A stretch of 64,000 nt of DNA from Bacillus sp. WMMC1349. Its GTDB lineage: Bacteria > Bacillota > Bacilli > Bacillales > Bacillaceae. A model generated the notes under the pieces. That model searched no databases and was not told where the DNA came from. It worked only from the letters and a program-made list of their open reading frames with translations. Where the stretch lies: the NCBI RefSeq assembly GCF_013155385.1, contig NZ_JABJUQ010000007.1, positions 2,090,001 through 2,154,000 of the forward strand, given 5' to 3'. Positions within the stretch are counted from its first letter, which is position 1. The number at the start of each line of letters is the position of its first letter. A program made the position numbers and the translations under genes. Shown here piece by piece: positions 18,967-28,679 of this stretch.

Positions 18967-19746
18967 TTATTTGTCCTGAAAAAAGATTTCCCTTTCATTT
19001 GATATCCAATTTTCAATATCATCTTTTTCTTTTTTAACAAGCCGATTGACAAGGACATCATGCCAAATATAATTCTCCAACAAATAGATATGGACAGGAT
19101 CATCAGTGTAAAACGCTGTTTCCCTTTCTTCAAGAGCAGGGCCGTATATCATTTCCCGTGCATCAATGGACAAAATGAACCACTTGTTCTCGCCAACATT
19201 TTCTATATACTTTGTTTTTCGGTGAGTATCCAGCACTGATAGTGGATTTTCCTTTTGAAATACAATCCCTTTTAAATCACACTCAGTATCTTTTAACTCT
19301 TGTTCGAGATTCTCATACATCTTGTCCCATAAAGAAACAACAACTCTTTTTTCTGCCTTTTTTAATAGCGTCCGACAAAAAGCCAGAATATGGTTCTCCC
19401 CTTTGAGTGTCATCACCCTGTTGTCCTCTGCAGGTTCAGTTTTTTCTAAATATTTTAATGTATGGCTTAATGATTGATAAGTATGATTCCAACTTGTTTG
19501 CAAAGATTCTAAAAATACATCGACTGGTAATGATGAATAGTGAATCGCTTCATTTTTTTCTTCTTTCATCACGATACCTTTTTCTTCAAGCCCTTTTAAA
19601 ATTTCATATATTCGTGCTCTAGGGATGCCTGATTCTTTACTAACTTGATAGGCACTTGCCGTCCCTTGGCGAACTAAAGAAAGGTAAGCCTTTGCTTCAT
19701 ATTGGCTAAACCCTAATGATTGAATGGTTTGAACAATATCTTGCAT
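18967..19746 (-). CDS. TrmB-family transcriptional regulator
   Basis: The product is 259 residues. The N-terminal winged helix (about 1-75) shows SQYEAKAYLSLVRQGTASAYQVSKESGIPRARIYEILKGLEEKG, the TrmB HTH pattern. A coiled segment and a PLD-like effector domain (about 100-240) follow. It probably senses a small molecule. It lies 15 bases after the amidohydrolase gene, so it likely controls that operon. Confidence 0.85.
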   Translation of the reverse strand: MQDIVQTIQSLGFSQYEAKAYLSLVRQGTASAYQVSKESGIPRARIYEILKGLEEKGIVMKEEKNEAIHYSSLPVDVFLESLQTSWNHTYQSLSHTLKYLEKTEPAEDNRVMTLKGENHILAFCRTLLKKAEKRVVVSLWDKMYENLEQELKDTECDLKGIVFQKENPLSVLDTHRKTKYIENVGENKWFILSIDAREMIYGPALEERETAFYTDDPVHIYLLENYIWHDVLVNRLVKKEKDDIENWISNEREIFFQDK

Positions 19747-19761
19747 AATACCCTCCTTCCT

Positions 19762-21018
19762 TTATTGAAGCGTTCTTTTTGCCAGTCGTGTGAGAAGCTG
19801 AACAGCAACAAGCAAAACCTTTTCATCAAGATCAAATTTTTCATGATGATGTGGAGCCTTTAGCGAAGAGCCAAACACCATATAAGTTGCTTGACCACCC
19901 ATTTTTTGAACACGGTTCATGAAAAATGTAGCATCTTCTCCAGCACCAAACGAGTGATATTTCCTTACATGTTTAATGTCTGCCATTGTTTCTGCTTCTT
20001 CTTCCACTAATGTCATCATGTCTGGATCACAATGAGCAATCGTTGTTTGACCAATCACTTCAATGCCATACTCTAAATCGTGCATCATGGCACTATGTTT
20101 AATGATGTTGCGAACACGATGTTCTAATTCTTCATTCACCTCAAGAGAGTTGGAACGAGTCTCCAGTTCCATCTCGGCATAAGCTGGAATAATATTGACA
20201 GAATTCCCCCCATGCAGTGTCCCTACATTAATTCGTGTAGCGGCAGTGCTGTAGCGTGGTAATGCTTGGATATTTAAAAGTGCTGTTGCTGCACCTACTA
20301 ATGCATGACGACCTTGTTCAGGTGCACACCCAGCATGTGATGGTACACCTTTAAAAAACGCCTTCAATTTTGTTGAAGCAAGAAAATCAACAACACCGGC
20401 ACTGATCTCCCCTGAAGGAAGCCCCATGCCGAGATGAAAACAGAAGAGATGGTCAACATCATCAACGACTCCTTTTTTCACCATTGCGTATGCTCCACGG
20501 CCTCCCTCTTCAGCAGGTTGAAAAATCAATTTTAATGTCCCAGCAAAATTTTTGTCTGCCATGTTTTCAGCAAATGCTAAGCCAATTGCAGTATGTCCAT
20601 CATGTCCACAAGCATGCATGACACCTTGATGGTTTGAGCGAAAATGCAACTGTGCAGGAACATGATCAATCTCATCACTTTCTGCGACAGGTAGAGCATC
20701 GATATCAAACCGATAAGCAACTGTCGGTCCTTCAACATGCCCCTGCAAAATACCGACAATCGCTGTTAACCCCCCTTTCATTTTTGAAAGACCGGTCTGC
20801 TTACCTAGATTCTTCACAGCGTTTTCATATGTATCTTTTAACACTTGTTCTGATGGAACACCAAAACGGACATCTGCATCCATTGCATCATCACCATATA
20901 ATACTTGATAACCTAAAGATTGCAGGATTCCACCAATCTTACTTGCCGTACGGAATTCAGTAAATCCTACCTCTGGATGTCGATGAAAATCACGGCGTAA
21001 TTCAATAACATTCATCAT
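19762..21018 (-). CDS. M20-family amidohydrolase (AbgB/HipO-like)
   Basis: Zinc-dependent amidohydrolase of 418 residues. Metal-binding segments are MHACGHDGHTAIGLA, FQPAEEGGRGAYAMV, a His at CFHLGMGLP and the C-terminal PHHHEKFDLDE. The dimerisation domain starts around FKGVPSHAG. Known relatives hydrolyse N-acyl amino acids, p-aminobenzoyl-glutamate or indole-amino acid conjugates; the substrate here is unknown. It is first in a two-gene operon with the TrmB regulator. Confidence 0.88.
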   Translation of the reverse strand: MMNVIELRRDFHRHPEVGFTEFRTASKIGGILQSLGYQVLYGDDAMDADVRFGVPSEQVLKDTYENAVKNLGKQTGLSKMKGGLTAIVGILQGHVEGPTVAYRFDIDALPVAESDEIDHVPAQLHFRSNHQGVMHACGHDGHTAIGLAFAENMADKNFAGTLKLIFQPAEEGGRGAYAMVKKGVVDDVDHLFCFHLGMGLPSGEISAGVVDFLASTKLKAFFKGVPSHAGCAPEQGRHALVGAATALLNIQALPRYSTAATRINVGTLHGGNSVNIIPAYAEMELETRSNSLEVNEELEHRVRNIIKHSAMMHDLEYGIEVIGQTTIAHCDPDMMTLVEEEAETMADIKHVRKYHSFGAGEDATFFMNRVQKMGGQATYMVFGSSLKAPHHHEKFDLDEKVLLVAVQLLTRLAKRTLQ

Positions 21019-21807
21019 CTCACCTTTTTTTCTATAATATTGATCTTTTTATTCTATCATATAAAGCGAAATACGCTCTCAATCGCATTGGCAAAAACCT
21101 TAGAAAAACTGATACACCAACAATACAAAGGGACATAGGAAAGATGAGCAGCAACAAAAGGTACAGATGGAGTTCGTGTTGCCGGATGAGTCTAAAGAAA
21201 AAAGCAAACTATCATTAGAGCACAGACCATGGCCATGGTTTCTGCTAGAACCGTTCTAACGTTTTGGAATCCCCCTAATAACTGTTCACAGATTGCTGTT
21301 CTATTTGAATATAAAGAACAAAAATACCAGAGATCATATACTGGACAAGTCAGAAGAAACCCACACAGTGTAACAGTTGCAAGCTTCACAATTTCCGACC
21401 TTTTTGCATGAACATTGGATGAACAATTTGTGGAATGAGGGTAATTGATGCAGGATGATATGTGGCTCCTGTTGCTTAATAAATAACATGAGGCTGATAA
21501 TAAACCACATAGGTGAAAAGCCGTCAAAATAACTAATTGGTATCGAGAGAACAATCACTGCTCTTGTAAGTCAGAGAAATACATCCAAAATTTCAGATTA
21601 CTTCTTTTCATTAGAGTCTGTCATAGGTCTCAACAAAGCTTCAGGAAGAAAGGTAACAGCAAGTACCACAAGTCCTTTCCGCTAAAAAGATCATATGGAT
21701 GATTTTAACACCACACAACATTGCTTGAAATTAATTTTTTCTGCTTTATTTTTGGAATATTTGTGTTATTATTTTAACATAAAAAGGATATTTTCATAAA
21801 GAAAGGA
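21019..21807 (-). pseudogene. Gene-poor interval with decayed membrane-protein remnant
   Basis: About 790 bases lack an intact gene. On the minus strand, between about 21190 and 21690, hydrophobic stretches occur in shifting frames. Examples are KGLVVLAVTFLPEALLRPM, TGATYHPASITLIPQIVH and ATVTLCGFLLTCPVYDLWYF. These suggest an old transporter gene broken by several frameshifts and stops, but I could not assign a family. The final 100 bases hold the rap promoter region. Confidence 0.35.
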
Positions 21808-21816
21808 ATGATCAGA

Positions 21817-22932
21817 TTGAAATTTGTACCATCTCCGGTTGTAGGGATGAAAATTAATGAATGGTATAATGAGATACAAAAATTAAATGTGGTAGAAGCA
21901 GAACGGCTAAAAGAAGAAGTTCGGCAAGAAATAGAGAATATGGAAGAAGATCAGGACGCTCTATTGTATTTTCAACTGATGGAATTAAGACATCAGATGA
22001 TGTTAGACTATTTATTCCCGAAAGAAAAGAAGATGACAATTGCTGATTATCTTAGAGTGATAGAGGGAAAAGGAAGAAAATTTTCGGAATTGTTAGCGTA
22101 TTATTTTTCTTTTTTTTCGGGGAGATATTATTTTTCAGAAGGAAAATACATAACAGCTATTAAATCCTACAGAGAAGCAGAAAAAAAATTAACGAAGGTT
22201 TCAGATAAAATTGAAAAGGCTGAATTTTTTTACAAACTCGCTGAAGTCTTTTATTATATGAAACAAAATCATATATCCATGTATTACATATCTCTGGCAG
22301 ATGAAATTTATAAAAAACACCCTACGTATAAAGTTCGCCAGATTCAATGTCATTTTGTTATTGCAGGTAATTATGATGATTTACACGCACATCATAAGGC
22401 TTTACCTCATTTGCATAAAGCACTAGCTCTTGCTAAAGAAAGTGGAAATTTATCTATGATTACCAAAGCTTTGTTGAATATGGGGCATTGTTACAATCAT
22501 GTAGGGAGCTTTCATGCTGTGTCCTTTTACCATGAGGGTATTAAAGCAGCCAAAAAGACAAATGCTGAAGAAATTACGAAGGCTTACTTCTATTTGTCTT
22601 TAATCCATTTTAGTAACAATGAAGATGATAAGGCTAAGGAATACTTTGAAAAAGCTAGTGAAAGTGCTCAGCTATTCAAAAATGACTTGTTTTTGTGTTT
22701 GTTGGATGTTGTAGAAGCGTTGTTTATTAAAAGAGCTGAGGGACCTGAGGTATCAACTACTTTCGAGCCACTTAAAAATAGTAAAGGTTATCCTTATATG
22801 GAGGAAATCTCGTTAGTTGCAGCAAGATTTTATACAAAAAATAGACGTCTTGATGATTCCATGATTTTTTATGAACAGATGTTGGATGCCCAACAGAAGA
22901 TTAAAAAATGCGACTTTCTATATGAAGTGTGA
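21817..22932 (+). CDS. rap: Rap-family response-regulator phosphatase
   Basis: This 371-residue protein opens with MKFVPSPVVGMKINEWYNEI, the Rap N-terminal three-helix bundle. About six tetratricopeptide repeats follow (from about 95 to the end), which in known Raps bind a secreted Phr pentapeptide. Raps dephosphorylate Spo0F or block ComA-type regulators. The start is TTG, nine bases after AAAGGA; the ATG three codons earlier overlaps the ribosome site. Which target this Rap has cannot be read from sequence. Its phr gene is not obvious (see the ORF just downstream). Confidence 0.9.
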   Translation: MKFVPSPVVGMKINEWYNEIQKLNVVEAERLKEEVRQEIENMEEDQDALLYFQLMELRHQMMLDYLFPKEKKMTIADYLRVIEGKGRKFSELLAYYFSFFSGRYYFSEGKYITAIKSYREAEKKLTKVSDKIEKAEFFYKLAEVFYYMKQNHISMYYISLADEIYKKHPTYKVRQIQCHFVIAGNYDDLHAHHKALPHLHKALALAKESGNLSMITKALLNMGHCYNHVGSFHAVSFYHEGIKAAKKTNAEEITKAYFYLSLIHFSNNEDDKAKEYFEKASESAQLFKNDLFLCLLDVVEALFIKRAEGPEVSTTFEPLKNSKGYPYMEEISLVAARFYTKNRRLDDSMIFYEQMLDAQQKIKKCDFLYEV

Positions 22933-22938
22933 GAGGTT

Positions 22939-23019
22939 ATGAGAATTATAGCATTTTTAAGTGATTTACAGGTGGCAGTACACTATTATATTTGCAACAG
23001 ATACATTTATCAGTCTTAG
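22939..23019 (+). CDS. Possible degenerate Phr-like peptide
   Basis: A 26-codon ORF starts 6 bases after the rap stop with GAGAGG upstream. It encodes MRIIAFLSDLQVAVHYYICN..., hydrophobic at the N-terminus but shorter than a typical 38-48 residue Phr pre-peptide and lacking a clear C-terminal pentapeptide or lysine-rich linker. Position fits phr; sequence does not confirm it. Confidence 0.25.
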   Translation: MRIIAFLSDLQVAVHYYICNRYIYQS

Positions 23020-23220
23020 CTTGTCGAAAAAGTCGTGAAAAATCGGCTTCATCGTCAAGCTTTTTTTACAATGTTCACCGTCAACTTGTACTTGACGATC
23101 ATTGGAACTATTTGAAGCGAAGTTCAGATTGTTACACAGGCGATGGATCATGGCGCGTTGACCTTTCAGATACCTTTATTTATTGAAAAAGCGAATGTCA
23201 ATTCATAAAAGAAGGGCTGT

Positions 23221-23300
23221 CTTTATCAACATGGACAGCGGGAATTGGAAGAGCCCGCAGAAGCAAGGAACGAGTTCTGAGGAGACTCCCTATTTTCAGG
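23221..23300 (+). repeat. Dispersed GC-rich repeat, copy B
   Basis: The copy contains TTTATCAACATGGACA, GCCCGCAGAAGCAAGGAACG and GTTCTGAGGAGACTCCC. The first block is also present reverse complemented at about 57136-57151, and the second resembles 47630-47655. It lies between rap and fur. Confidence 0.55.
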
Positions 23301-23354
23301 ACACACCCAATTATACTAGGTTTTTAAAGCTATTGAATTCTTCATACATAAGAA

Positions 23355-23382
23355 AGAACCCTTCAAAAAGTGAAAGGGTTCT
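23355..23382 (-). terminator. Terminator of fur
   Basis: AGAACCCTT (23355-23363) pairs with AAGGGTTCT (23374-23382), and a TTTCTT tract follows on the minus strand, just after the fur stop. Confidence 0.8.
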
Positions 23383-23386
23383 GGGT

Positions 23387-23836
23387 CTACTCCGCTTGTT
23401 TTTCTTGGCAGTTGTGACAAATGCCATGAAAGGTCAGCCTGTGATCTTTAATTTTAAATTTCCAATCTTTTTCAACGATGGCTTCTACATCTTCTAGCAA
23501 GTCTTCTTCAATCTCAACAACTGATCCACAATCCATACAGACCAGATGGTGATGAAAATGAGCAGCTCCTTCTTTACGAAGATCATATCTTGACACACCA
23601 TCACCAAAATTGATTTTATCCACTACTTTTAATTCAGTTAATAATTCAAGCGTCCGATATACAGTTGCAAGACCAATCTCAGGAGATTTCTCTTTCACGA
23701 GGAGGTATACATCTTCTGCACTTAAATGGTCTTCCTCATTTTCAAGTAGCACCCTTACAGTAGCCTCACGCTGAGGAGTAAGTTTATAACTGGAGGAATG
23801 CAATTGTTTTTTTATTCGATCAATCCGGTTTTCCAT
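23387..23836 (-). CDS. fur: Ferric uptake regulator Fur
   Basis: Iron-responsive repressor of 149 residues. The N-terminal winged helix (about 15-85) includes SPEIGLATVYRTLELL. The dimerisation domain has the HHHLVCMDCGSVVE metal site and a C-terminal structural zinc site, HGICHNCQ. Sequence is near that of B. subtilis Fur. Upstream is a partial TTATAAT half-site, reminiscent of PerR control, but I do not see a full operator. Confidence 0.95.
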   Translation of the reverse strand: MENRIDRIKKQLHSSSYKLTPQREATVRVLLENEEDHLSAEDVYLLVKEKSPEIGLATVYRTLELLTELKVVDKINFGDGVSRYDLRKEGAAHFHHHLVCMDCGSVVEIEEDLLEDVEAIVEKDWKFKIKDHRLTFHGICHNCQEKQAE

Positions 23837-23951
23837 TAACTTTCCCTCCTACGCCATTACTAGCCTATTATAACAAAACGAACGCAGGAGAAACAACTAT
23901 AACCATTATAAATTGATAAATACAATGAGTATTTTTTAATAATAATTTTAA

Positions 23952-24596
23952 TCATTTGAACATGCTCATTAATTTTTCGATTAATAACGGAGAAAGACAA
24001 GCTTCAAAGAATGAAGAGATCAGTGCCATGATAAGTATCAAACCAAGCACTATCACATACCGCCCAAACCATTGAACAGGGGCTTCATTAATACCCCGTT
24101 TAACAAATAATTGTCTGATTAGTTTTAGAGAAAATGCGATCGCACATGTGCCTACTATTAAATAAGCAGGAATTAACAGGATATTTTGTGGCAGTACGGA
24201 CACAATCGACAGAAAAAACCCGTTGATTCCCATTTGATTGACTAAAAAACCGACTGTAAAACCAACAACAATTCCTTTTAAAAAAACCATAATAAAAATG
24301 ATGGGCAACCCGATAATCGAAATTCCAAGAATCCACATCAACCCTAAATACTTCGCATTATGCAGTAAACTTTGCACAAACATCTCCTTAGAACTGGCTG
24401 CTTTACCTTCTGAAAGATGTCCAAAAAATTGATTTAAATAATAAAACAAATCCTCTTTTTGACCGATTGTCATACTGTTGACAATGATAGCTCCGAAAAT
24501 CACACCCATTAAAAATAGCACAGAAACAAATAAATAGATTGACAGATGATCTTTCAAATGCTGAAATACGACTTCTTTTATTGAAGTTTTACGCAT
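23952..24596 (-). CDS. spoIIM: Stage II sporulation protein M
   Basis: Membrane protein of 214 residues with about five hydrophobic segments and an N-terminal basic cytosolic region ([17 protein letters not shown]). SpoIIM works with SpoIID and SpoIIP in the peptidoglycan-degrading DMP machine that drives forespore engulfment. The fur-spoIIM order is as in B. subtilis. Confidence 0.95.
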   Translation of the reverse strand: MRKTSIKEVVFQHLKDHLSIYLFVSVLFLMGVIFGAIIVNSMTIGQKEDLFYYLNQFFGHLSEGKAASSKEMFVQSLLHNAKYLGLMWILGISIIGLPIIFIMVFLKGIVVGFTVGFLVNQMGINGFFLSIVSVLPQNILLIPAYLIVGTCAIAFSLKLIRQLFVKRGINEAPVQWFGRYVIVLGLILIMALISSFFEACLSPLLIEKLMSMFK

Positions 24597-24741
24597 GATC
24601 TTCCTTCCTCCCAGACGAACTTTTGATTTAATAGATTGTATGAGAGAAAAGAGAATGACATGACTTTTTTTATCTGCTAGTGGTTTACTAAATTGTTTTT
24701 ATGTAGGATGATAGACAAAAATAATTGTGGAGGGTAAACCG

Positions 24742-25317
24742 ATGAATCCGATTTTGCTCAATTTTCCGGACAGTTTTCAAACCGAACGTCTATTGATCAG
24801 GACACCTGTTGCTGGTGATGGTAGAGCCGTCCATCACGCCATTCAACTCTCTATGCCTGAACTAAAACCGTGGATGCCATTTGCAAGAGAATTACCTGAC
24901 CAAGACGAAACAGAACTAAATATCAGAAAAGCACAAGCTGACTTTATTTTAAGAACAGACTTGAGAATGCATATTTTTCATAAAGAAACCGGAGAATTCA
25001 TCGGCAGTACCGGACTGCACCGCATGGACTGGAAAGTGAGGCGGTTTGAAATCGGCTATTGGTGCAGCTCAGCATTTACTGGATACGGATATATGACAGA
25101 AGCGCTTTTTGGTCTAATTGATTTCGCCAAGGACAAGCTTTCTGCCAAAAGGCTGGAAATCTTGTGTGATAGCAAAAATCAAAAGAGCAGAAAACTGGCT
25201 GAGCGTCTTGGCTTTCAGCTTGAAGCAGTACTACAGCAGCATGATCTTGCCAATGATCAAAAGGAATACAGGGATACTTGCATGTATTCCAAACTTTTTA
25301 GGAAAGCCCCCTTCTGA
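24742..25317 (+). CDS. RimJ/RimL-type GNAT acetyltransferase
   Basis: The product is 191 residues starting at ATG 24742, six bases after GGAGGG. The GNAT fold is visible: FQTERLLIRTPVAGD at the start, GSTGLHRMDWKVRRFEIGYWC, the acetyl-CoA region FTGYGYMTEALFGLIDFA, then NQKSRKLAERLGFQLE. Related enzymes acetylate ribosomal or other protein N-termini. It is monocistronic on the plus strand. Confidence 0.88.
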   Translation: MNPILLNFPDSFQTERLLIRTPVAGDGRAVHHAIQLSMPELKPWMPFARELPDQDETELNIRKAQADFILRTDLRMHIFHKETGEFIGSTGLHRMDWKVRRFEIGYWCSSAFTGYGYMTEALFGLIDFAKDKLSAKRLEILCDSKNQKSRKLAERLGFQLEAVLQQHDLANDQKEYRDTCMYSKLFRKAPF

Positions 25318-25446
25318 TTTTCGTGGGACAGATGATAGGGGGGATTGGATTCATTTATTATTAAGAAACATGAAAGGCTACAGGTATCATTTTATAGAAG
25401 TGTGACTAGCTGAGTCCAGTCTTCCACATTAGTACCCCTTATTTTA

Positions 25447-27570
25447 TTAAGAATTAGAGTAAAGTCGATAATAATTTCCTTTTTGTTTGAGTAATTCATC
25501 ATGTGTTCCTACTTCTTTTATAACACAATTATCTAAATAGAAAATTTTATCAGCATTTTTTATAGTATCGAGTCGATGTGCTACAATTATTTTTGTAGAA
25601 TGTTCAGCTTGAAGGCTTTGCTTTATATATTTTTCAGATAGATTATCCAAGCTGCTTGTTGCTTCATCTAGCACTAGAATGACAGGTGAGAATACTAATG
25701 CTCTAGCTAATAATATTCTTTGTCTTTGTCCGCCAGAAAAATTCCCGCCTGATTCTGAAATGATTGTTTCAAAACCTAAAGGAGTATCCATTATATCTTG
25801 GTAAATAAATGCACGTTTACTAGCTTGGATTATTTCTTCATCTGACGCCTGAGAATTCATTTTAATATTTTCTTTTATTGTGCCATTAAATAGTTTTGCC
25901 TCTTGAAGAACAGAACCTATCAAAGATCTAAGATGGGTGAGATTATAAGCATAAAGAGGGTGATCATCAATTAAGATTTCCCCAGATGTTGGTTTATATA
26001 AACCTAATATCAGTTTAGCTATAGTGCTTTTTCCTGACCCTGAATAGCCAACAATAGCAATACTCTTTCCAGGTTCAACTGTAAATGATATATTTTTTAA
26101 AACATATGGACTAAACTGATTATATCGAAATGAGACATTCCTAAACTCTATTTTCCCTCTTAACTTTTTAGGTTCCAAATATTCTTTACTGTAATCCTGT
26201 TCCTTCTTTGTTCTCAAGACATCTTTGATTCGCTCAAAGTAAGAACGTAGTGATATAATTTGCGTATAATTACCACTTATAGAAACAACGGGAACGATGA
26301 AAGAACTCGCAACTGAATTAAATGCTAAGAGAGTACCAAAAGTAATCTCTCCATTAAATAAAGAAAAACTGCCAAACCATAAAATAAATATAGGTATTAT
26401 ATATTGTAAAGAGGAAGTAACAGTTTGAATACAAGACTCCCAGATGTTCAATTTTTGTGTGCTAGCTAACTGGTCCTGGTATTGAGATTTCCATTTATTC
26501 AAAAGCTGCTTTTCCAAACCTAACACTTTAACGTCAGTATAATTATAAACCATTTCAGTAAGTAATGATTGAACTTTGACCTTATCTTGCACATTTCGAT
26601 CAACTAATTTTTTTACAATTTTAGCGTTAAAAAATAACATTAGTGCTAAGAGGAGACTTACCAATACCAGAATAATACTTAGTTTAATTGATAAAAACAT
26701 CATTAGAAATGTATAAGTAAAAATTAACATCACGTCTATCAATAATGTAACTAACGTAGTGGATAGTATCTCTCTTATATATAAATTCGAATTGGCTCTA
26801 AAAAGAATATCTCCATTACTCCTATTGTCAAAAAATGAAAACGGGAGATGCATCAAAGTGAACATAAAATCACTCATAATAGTCCAATCTAGTCTTGTCT
26901 GAAAAAACGAAATTGCAATTCCTCTTATGGCATTTATAATAATAAAGGAAAGAAAAAATGCTACAATAATAACTCCTGAAAAATAGATTAAGTCATAATT
27001 CTGAACTGTTAATACATTATCTATAAACCATTTGTTCAACAAAGGTACTGTAACCATAACCCCTTGTAATAATATTGTAATCAAAATAATCCAAGTAAAA
27101 AACAGCTTGTGTTGCATTAAATATTTTCTAAGAAAATGATGTTCTTTAATTTTTCTTTCAGGGGTTTTTATTGGATTCATTTCCAATAAAAACCCACTGA
27201 ATTTTTTACTAATTATTTTTTTATTAATAGTAAGTCTTCCTTGAGCTGGATCTAATATGATATACTTTTGACCTTTTATTTTTTCTAACACAACGAAATG
27301 CGTCCCCTCCCAATGTAATATACAGGGGAGTTTTATTTTGTTTAGATCATTAGGGGACGCTTGGAATGCATTTGTACTCAAACCTTTTTTATCTCCAATT
27401 TTTACGAGGTTTAGCAAAGAATATCCGCCTCTAGGAGCAGGATATTCCTCTCTTAAGTCATTCAAATGAATTCTATGACCATAATAATTTAAGATCATAG
27501 TGATACAAGCTAACCCACATTCACTTTGCTCCATTTGTCGGACAAAAGATGTTCTATTTTTTATCATCAT
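25447..27570 (-). CDS. lanT: Lanthipeptide exporter/leader peptidase LanT
   Basis: Peptidase-containing ABC transporter of about 707-710 residues. The C39 cysteine-protease domain (about 1-150) has Cys21 in QSECGLACITM, His94 in GTHFVVL and Asp110 in ILDPAQG (numbering from the TTG at 27579). A six-helix membrane domain (about 160-440) and an ATPase follow, with Walker A GYSGSGKST, signature SGGQRQR and Walker B ILVLDEATSSLD. It should cleave the precursors after the double-glycine-like site and export the products. It overlaps the M50 gene end. Start codon choice (TTG 27579, ATG 27570 or 27567) is uncertain. Confidence 0.93.
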   Translation of the reverse strand: MMIKNRTSFVRQMEQSECGLACITMILNYYGHRIHLNDLREEYPAPRGGYSLLNLVKIGDKKGLSTNAFQASPNDLNKIKLPCILHWEGTHFVVLEKIKGQKYIILDPAQGRLTINKKIISKKFSGFLLEMNPIKTPERKIKEHHFLRKYLMQHKLFFTWIILITILLQGVMVTVPLLNKWFIDNVLTVQNYDLIYFSGVIIVAFFLSFIIINAIRGIAISFFQTRLDWTIMSDFMFTLMHLPFSFFDNRSNGDILFRANSNLYIREILSTTLVTLLIDVMLIFTYTFLMMFLSIKLSIILVLVSLLLALMLFFNAKIVKKLVDRNVQDKVKVQSLLTEMVYNYTDVKVLGLEKQLLNKWKSQYQDQLASTQKLNIWESCIQTVTSSLQYIIPIFILWFGSFSLFNGEITFGTLLAFNSVASSFIVPVVSISGNYTQIISLRSYFERIKDVLRTKKEQDYSKEYLEPKKLRGKIEFRNVSFRYNQFSPYVLKNISFTVEPGKSIAIVGYSGSGKSTIAKLILGLYKPTSGEILIDDHPLYAYNLTHLRSLIGSVLQEAKLFNGTIKENIKMNSQASDEEIIQASKRAFIYQDIMDTPLGFETIISESGGNFSGGQRQRILLARALVFSPVILVLDEATSSLDNLSEKYIKQSLQAEHSTKIIVAHRLDTIKNADKIFYLDNCVIKEVGTHDELLKQKGNYYRLYSNS

Positions 27571-27575
27571 AGCCC

Positions 27576-28679
27576 TCAACTCACTACTTGATTTTTATTC
27601 GTTATACCTTGAATAAAGTTCTTTAAAATTCTCTCTTGATGCACATCTAACAGCTGATGAAGATTTTTCTCGGCCAATGTAAGCAAATGTTTCCCCTTTG
27701 AACTCTCGCCAGAATGATAAGAAATGATTCCTTCACTAACCAAATCATAAATTTTCATAAATGAAAAATCTATATCTTTTAATTGTAAAATATCATGAGG
27801 GGTAAGTCTATTTTGACAATTCAATTGCATGATACAATAGTAAAAATAAAGGATTTTGAAATTTAGGTCATTATTTAAGTTTTTGTTTTTTTGTTGTGTA
27901 CTTAGGGATTTTTTCAACAATTCTGCAGCTTTTTCATACTGTTTCTTAGAATGATAGTAACTAATTAACAATAATGTGATAACAAGTAAATCTCCACCAA
28001 CTGAAATCTTTTGATGATAAATTTTGTTTAAAAACTCTATATGATGCTCATTAAAAACTTTATTAAGATCTTTATTCAAATACAAGTTTTGAATTTTAAA
28101 ATTCTCGAAGAAGTTTTGTGATTTGTATAAGTTTACAATCGCTCCTCCATCATTTTCACTTGATAAAGGAACAATTGTACAAATTGCAATTGCAAAATTA
28201 AGAATCCCAAAATAGGTTATTGCATCATCTAACATACCGATTTTAAAGTCTATACTAGATGTTATAGAATAGGCAATTGCTGTACAAATAAAACTAATTA
28301 TAGGCCCCCCTGCATAACATAATGTTAAAGCTTTCTTTAAGGAATTTTTTGATAAATTGATATCTTCATAGAACATACAAGTATATCCTAAAGAAAGCTC
28401 GAGAGAATGATTAGCTTTTATTTTATTTGGATGACCTGTCAGTAAAACAAACCACGCTGACATAAAATTCAACTTCATTCCCATTACTTTACCAAAAATC
28501 AAATGTCCTAATTCATGTAAAAGTATACTAAAAAAACCAAGGAATAGTACCATTATTAATACTAAAAAGATAGTGTCTTGTATGACGAAATAAAGCAACA
28601 GCAAGATGCCTGTTATGACAAAACTAAAATTAAACGGTTGAAGTAGCATGTATTTTAACATTTTAGAGCGTCTGTACAT
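27576..28679 (-). CDS. M50-type membrane metallopeptidase of the lanthipeptide cluster
   Basis: The 367-residue protein has two N-terminal membrane helices, and the second carries the zinc motif HELGH (55-59). Further helices lie around 115-175, with the third-ligand motif SSENDGG (Asp177) replacing the usual NPDG. A cytosolic helical tail of about 180 residues ends the protein. This is a site-2-protease-like layout. Related proteins occur in peptide-modification clusters such as yyd. It may cut a leader, a second processing site, or provide producer protection; none is shown. Its start overlaps the upstream oxidoreductase gene by 25 bases. Confidence 0.82.
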   Translation of the reverse strand: MYRRSKMLKYMLLQPFNFSFVITGILLLLYFVIQDTIFLVLIMVLFLGFFSILLHELGHLIFGKVMGMKLNFMSAWFVLLTGHPNKIKANHSLELSLGYTCMFYEDINLSKNSLKKALTLCYAGGPIISFICTAIAYSITSSIDFKIGMLDDAITYFGILNFAIAICTIVPLSSENDGGAIVNLYKSQNFFENFKIQNLYLNKDLNKVFNEHHIEFLNKIYHQKISVGGDLLVITLLLISYYHSKKQYEKAAELLKKSLSTQQKNKNLNNDLNFKILYFYYCIMQLNCQNRLTPHDILQLKDIDFSFMKIYDLVSEGIISYHSGESSKGKHLLTLAEKNLHQLLDVHQERILKNFIQGITNKNQVVS

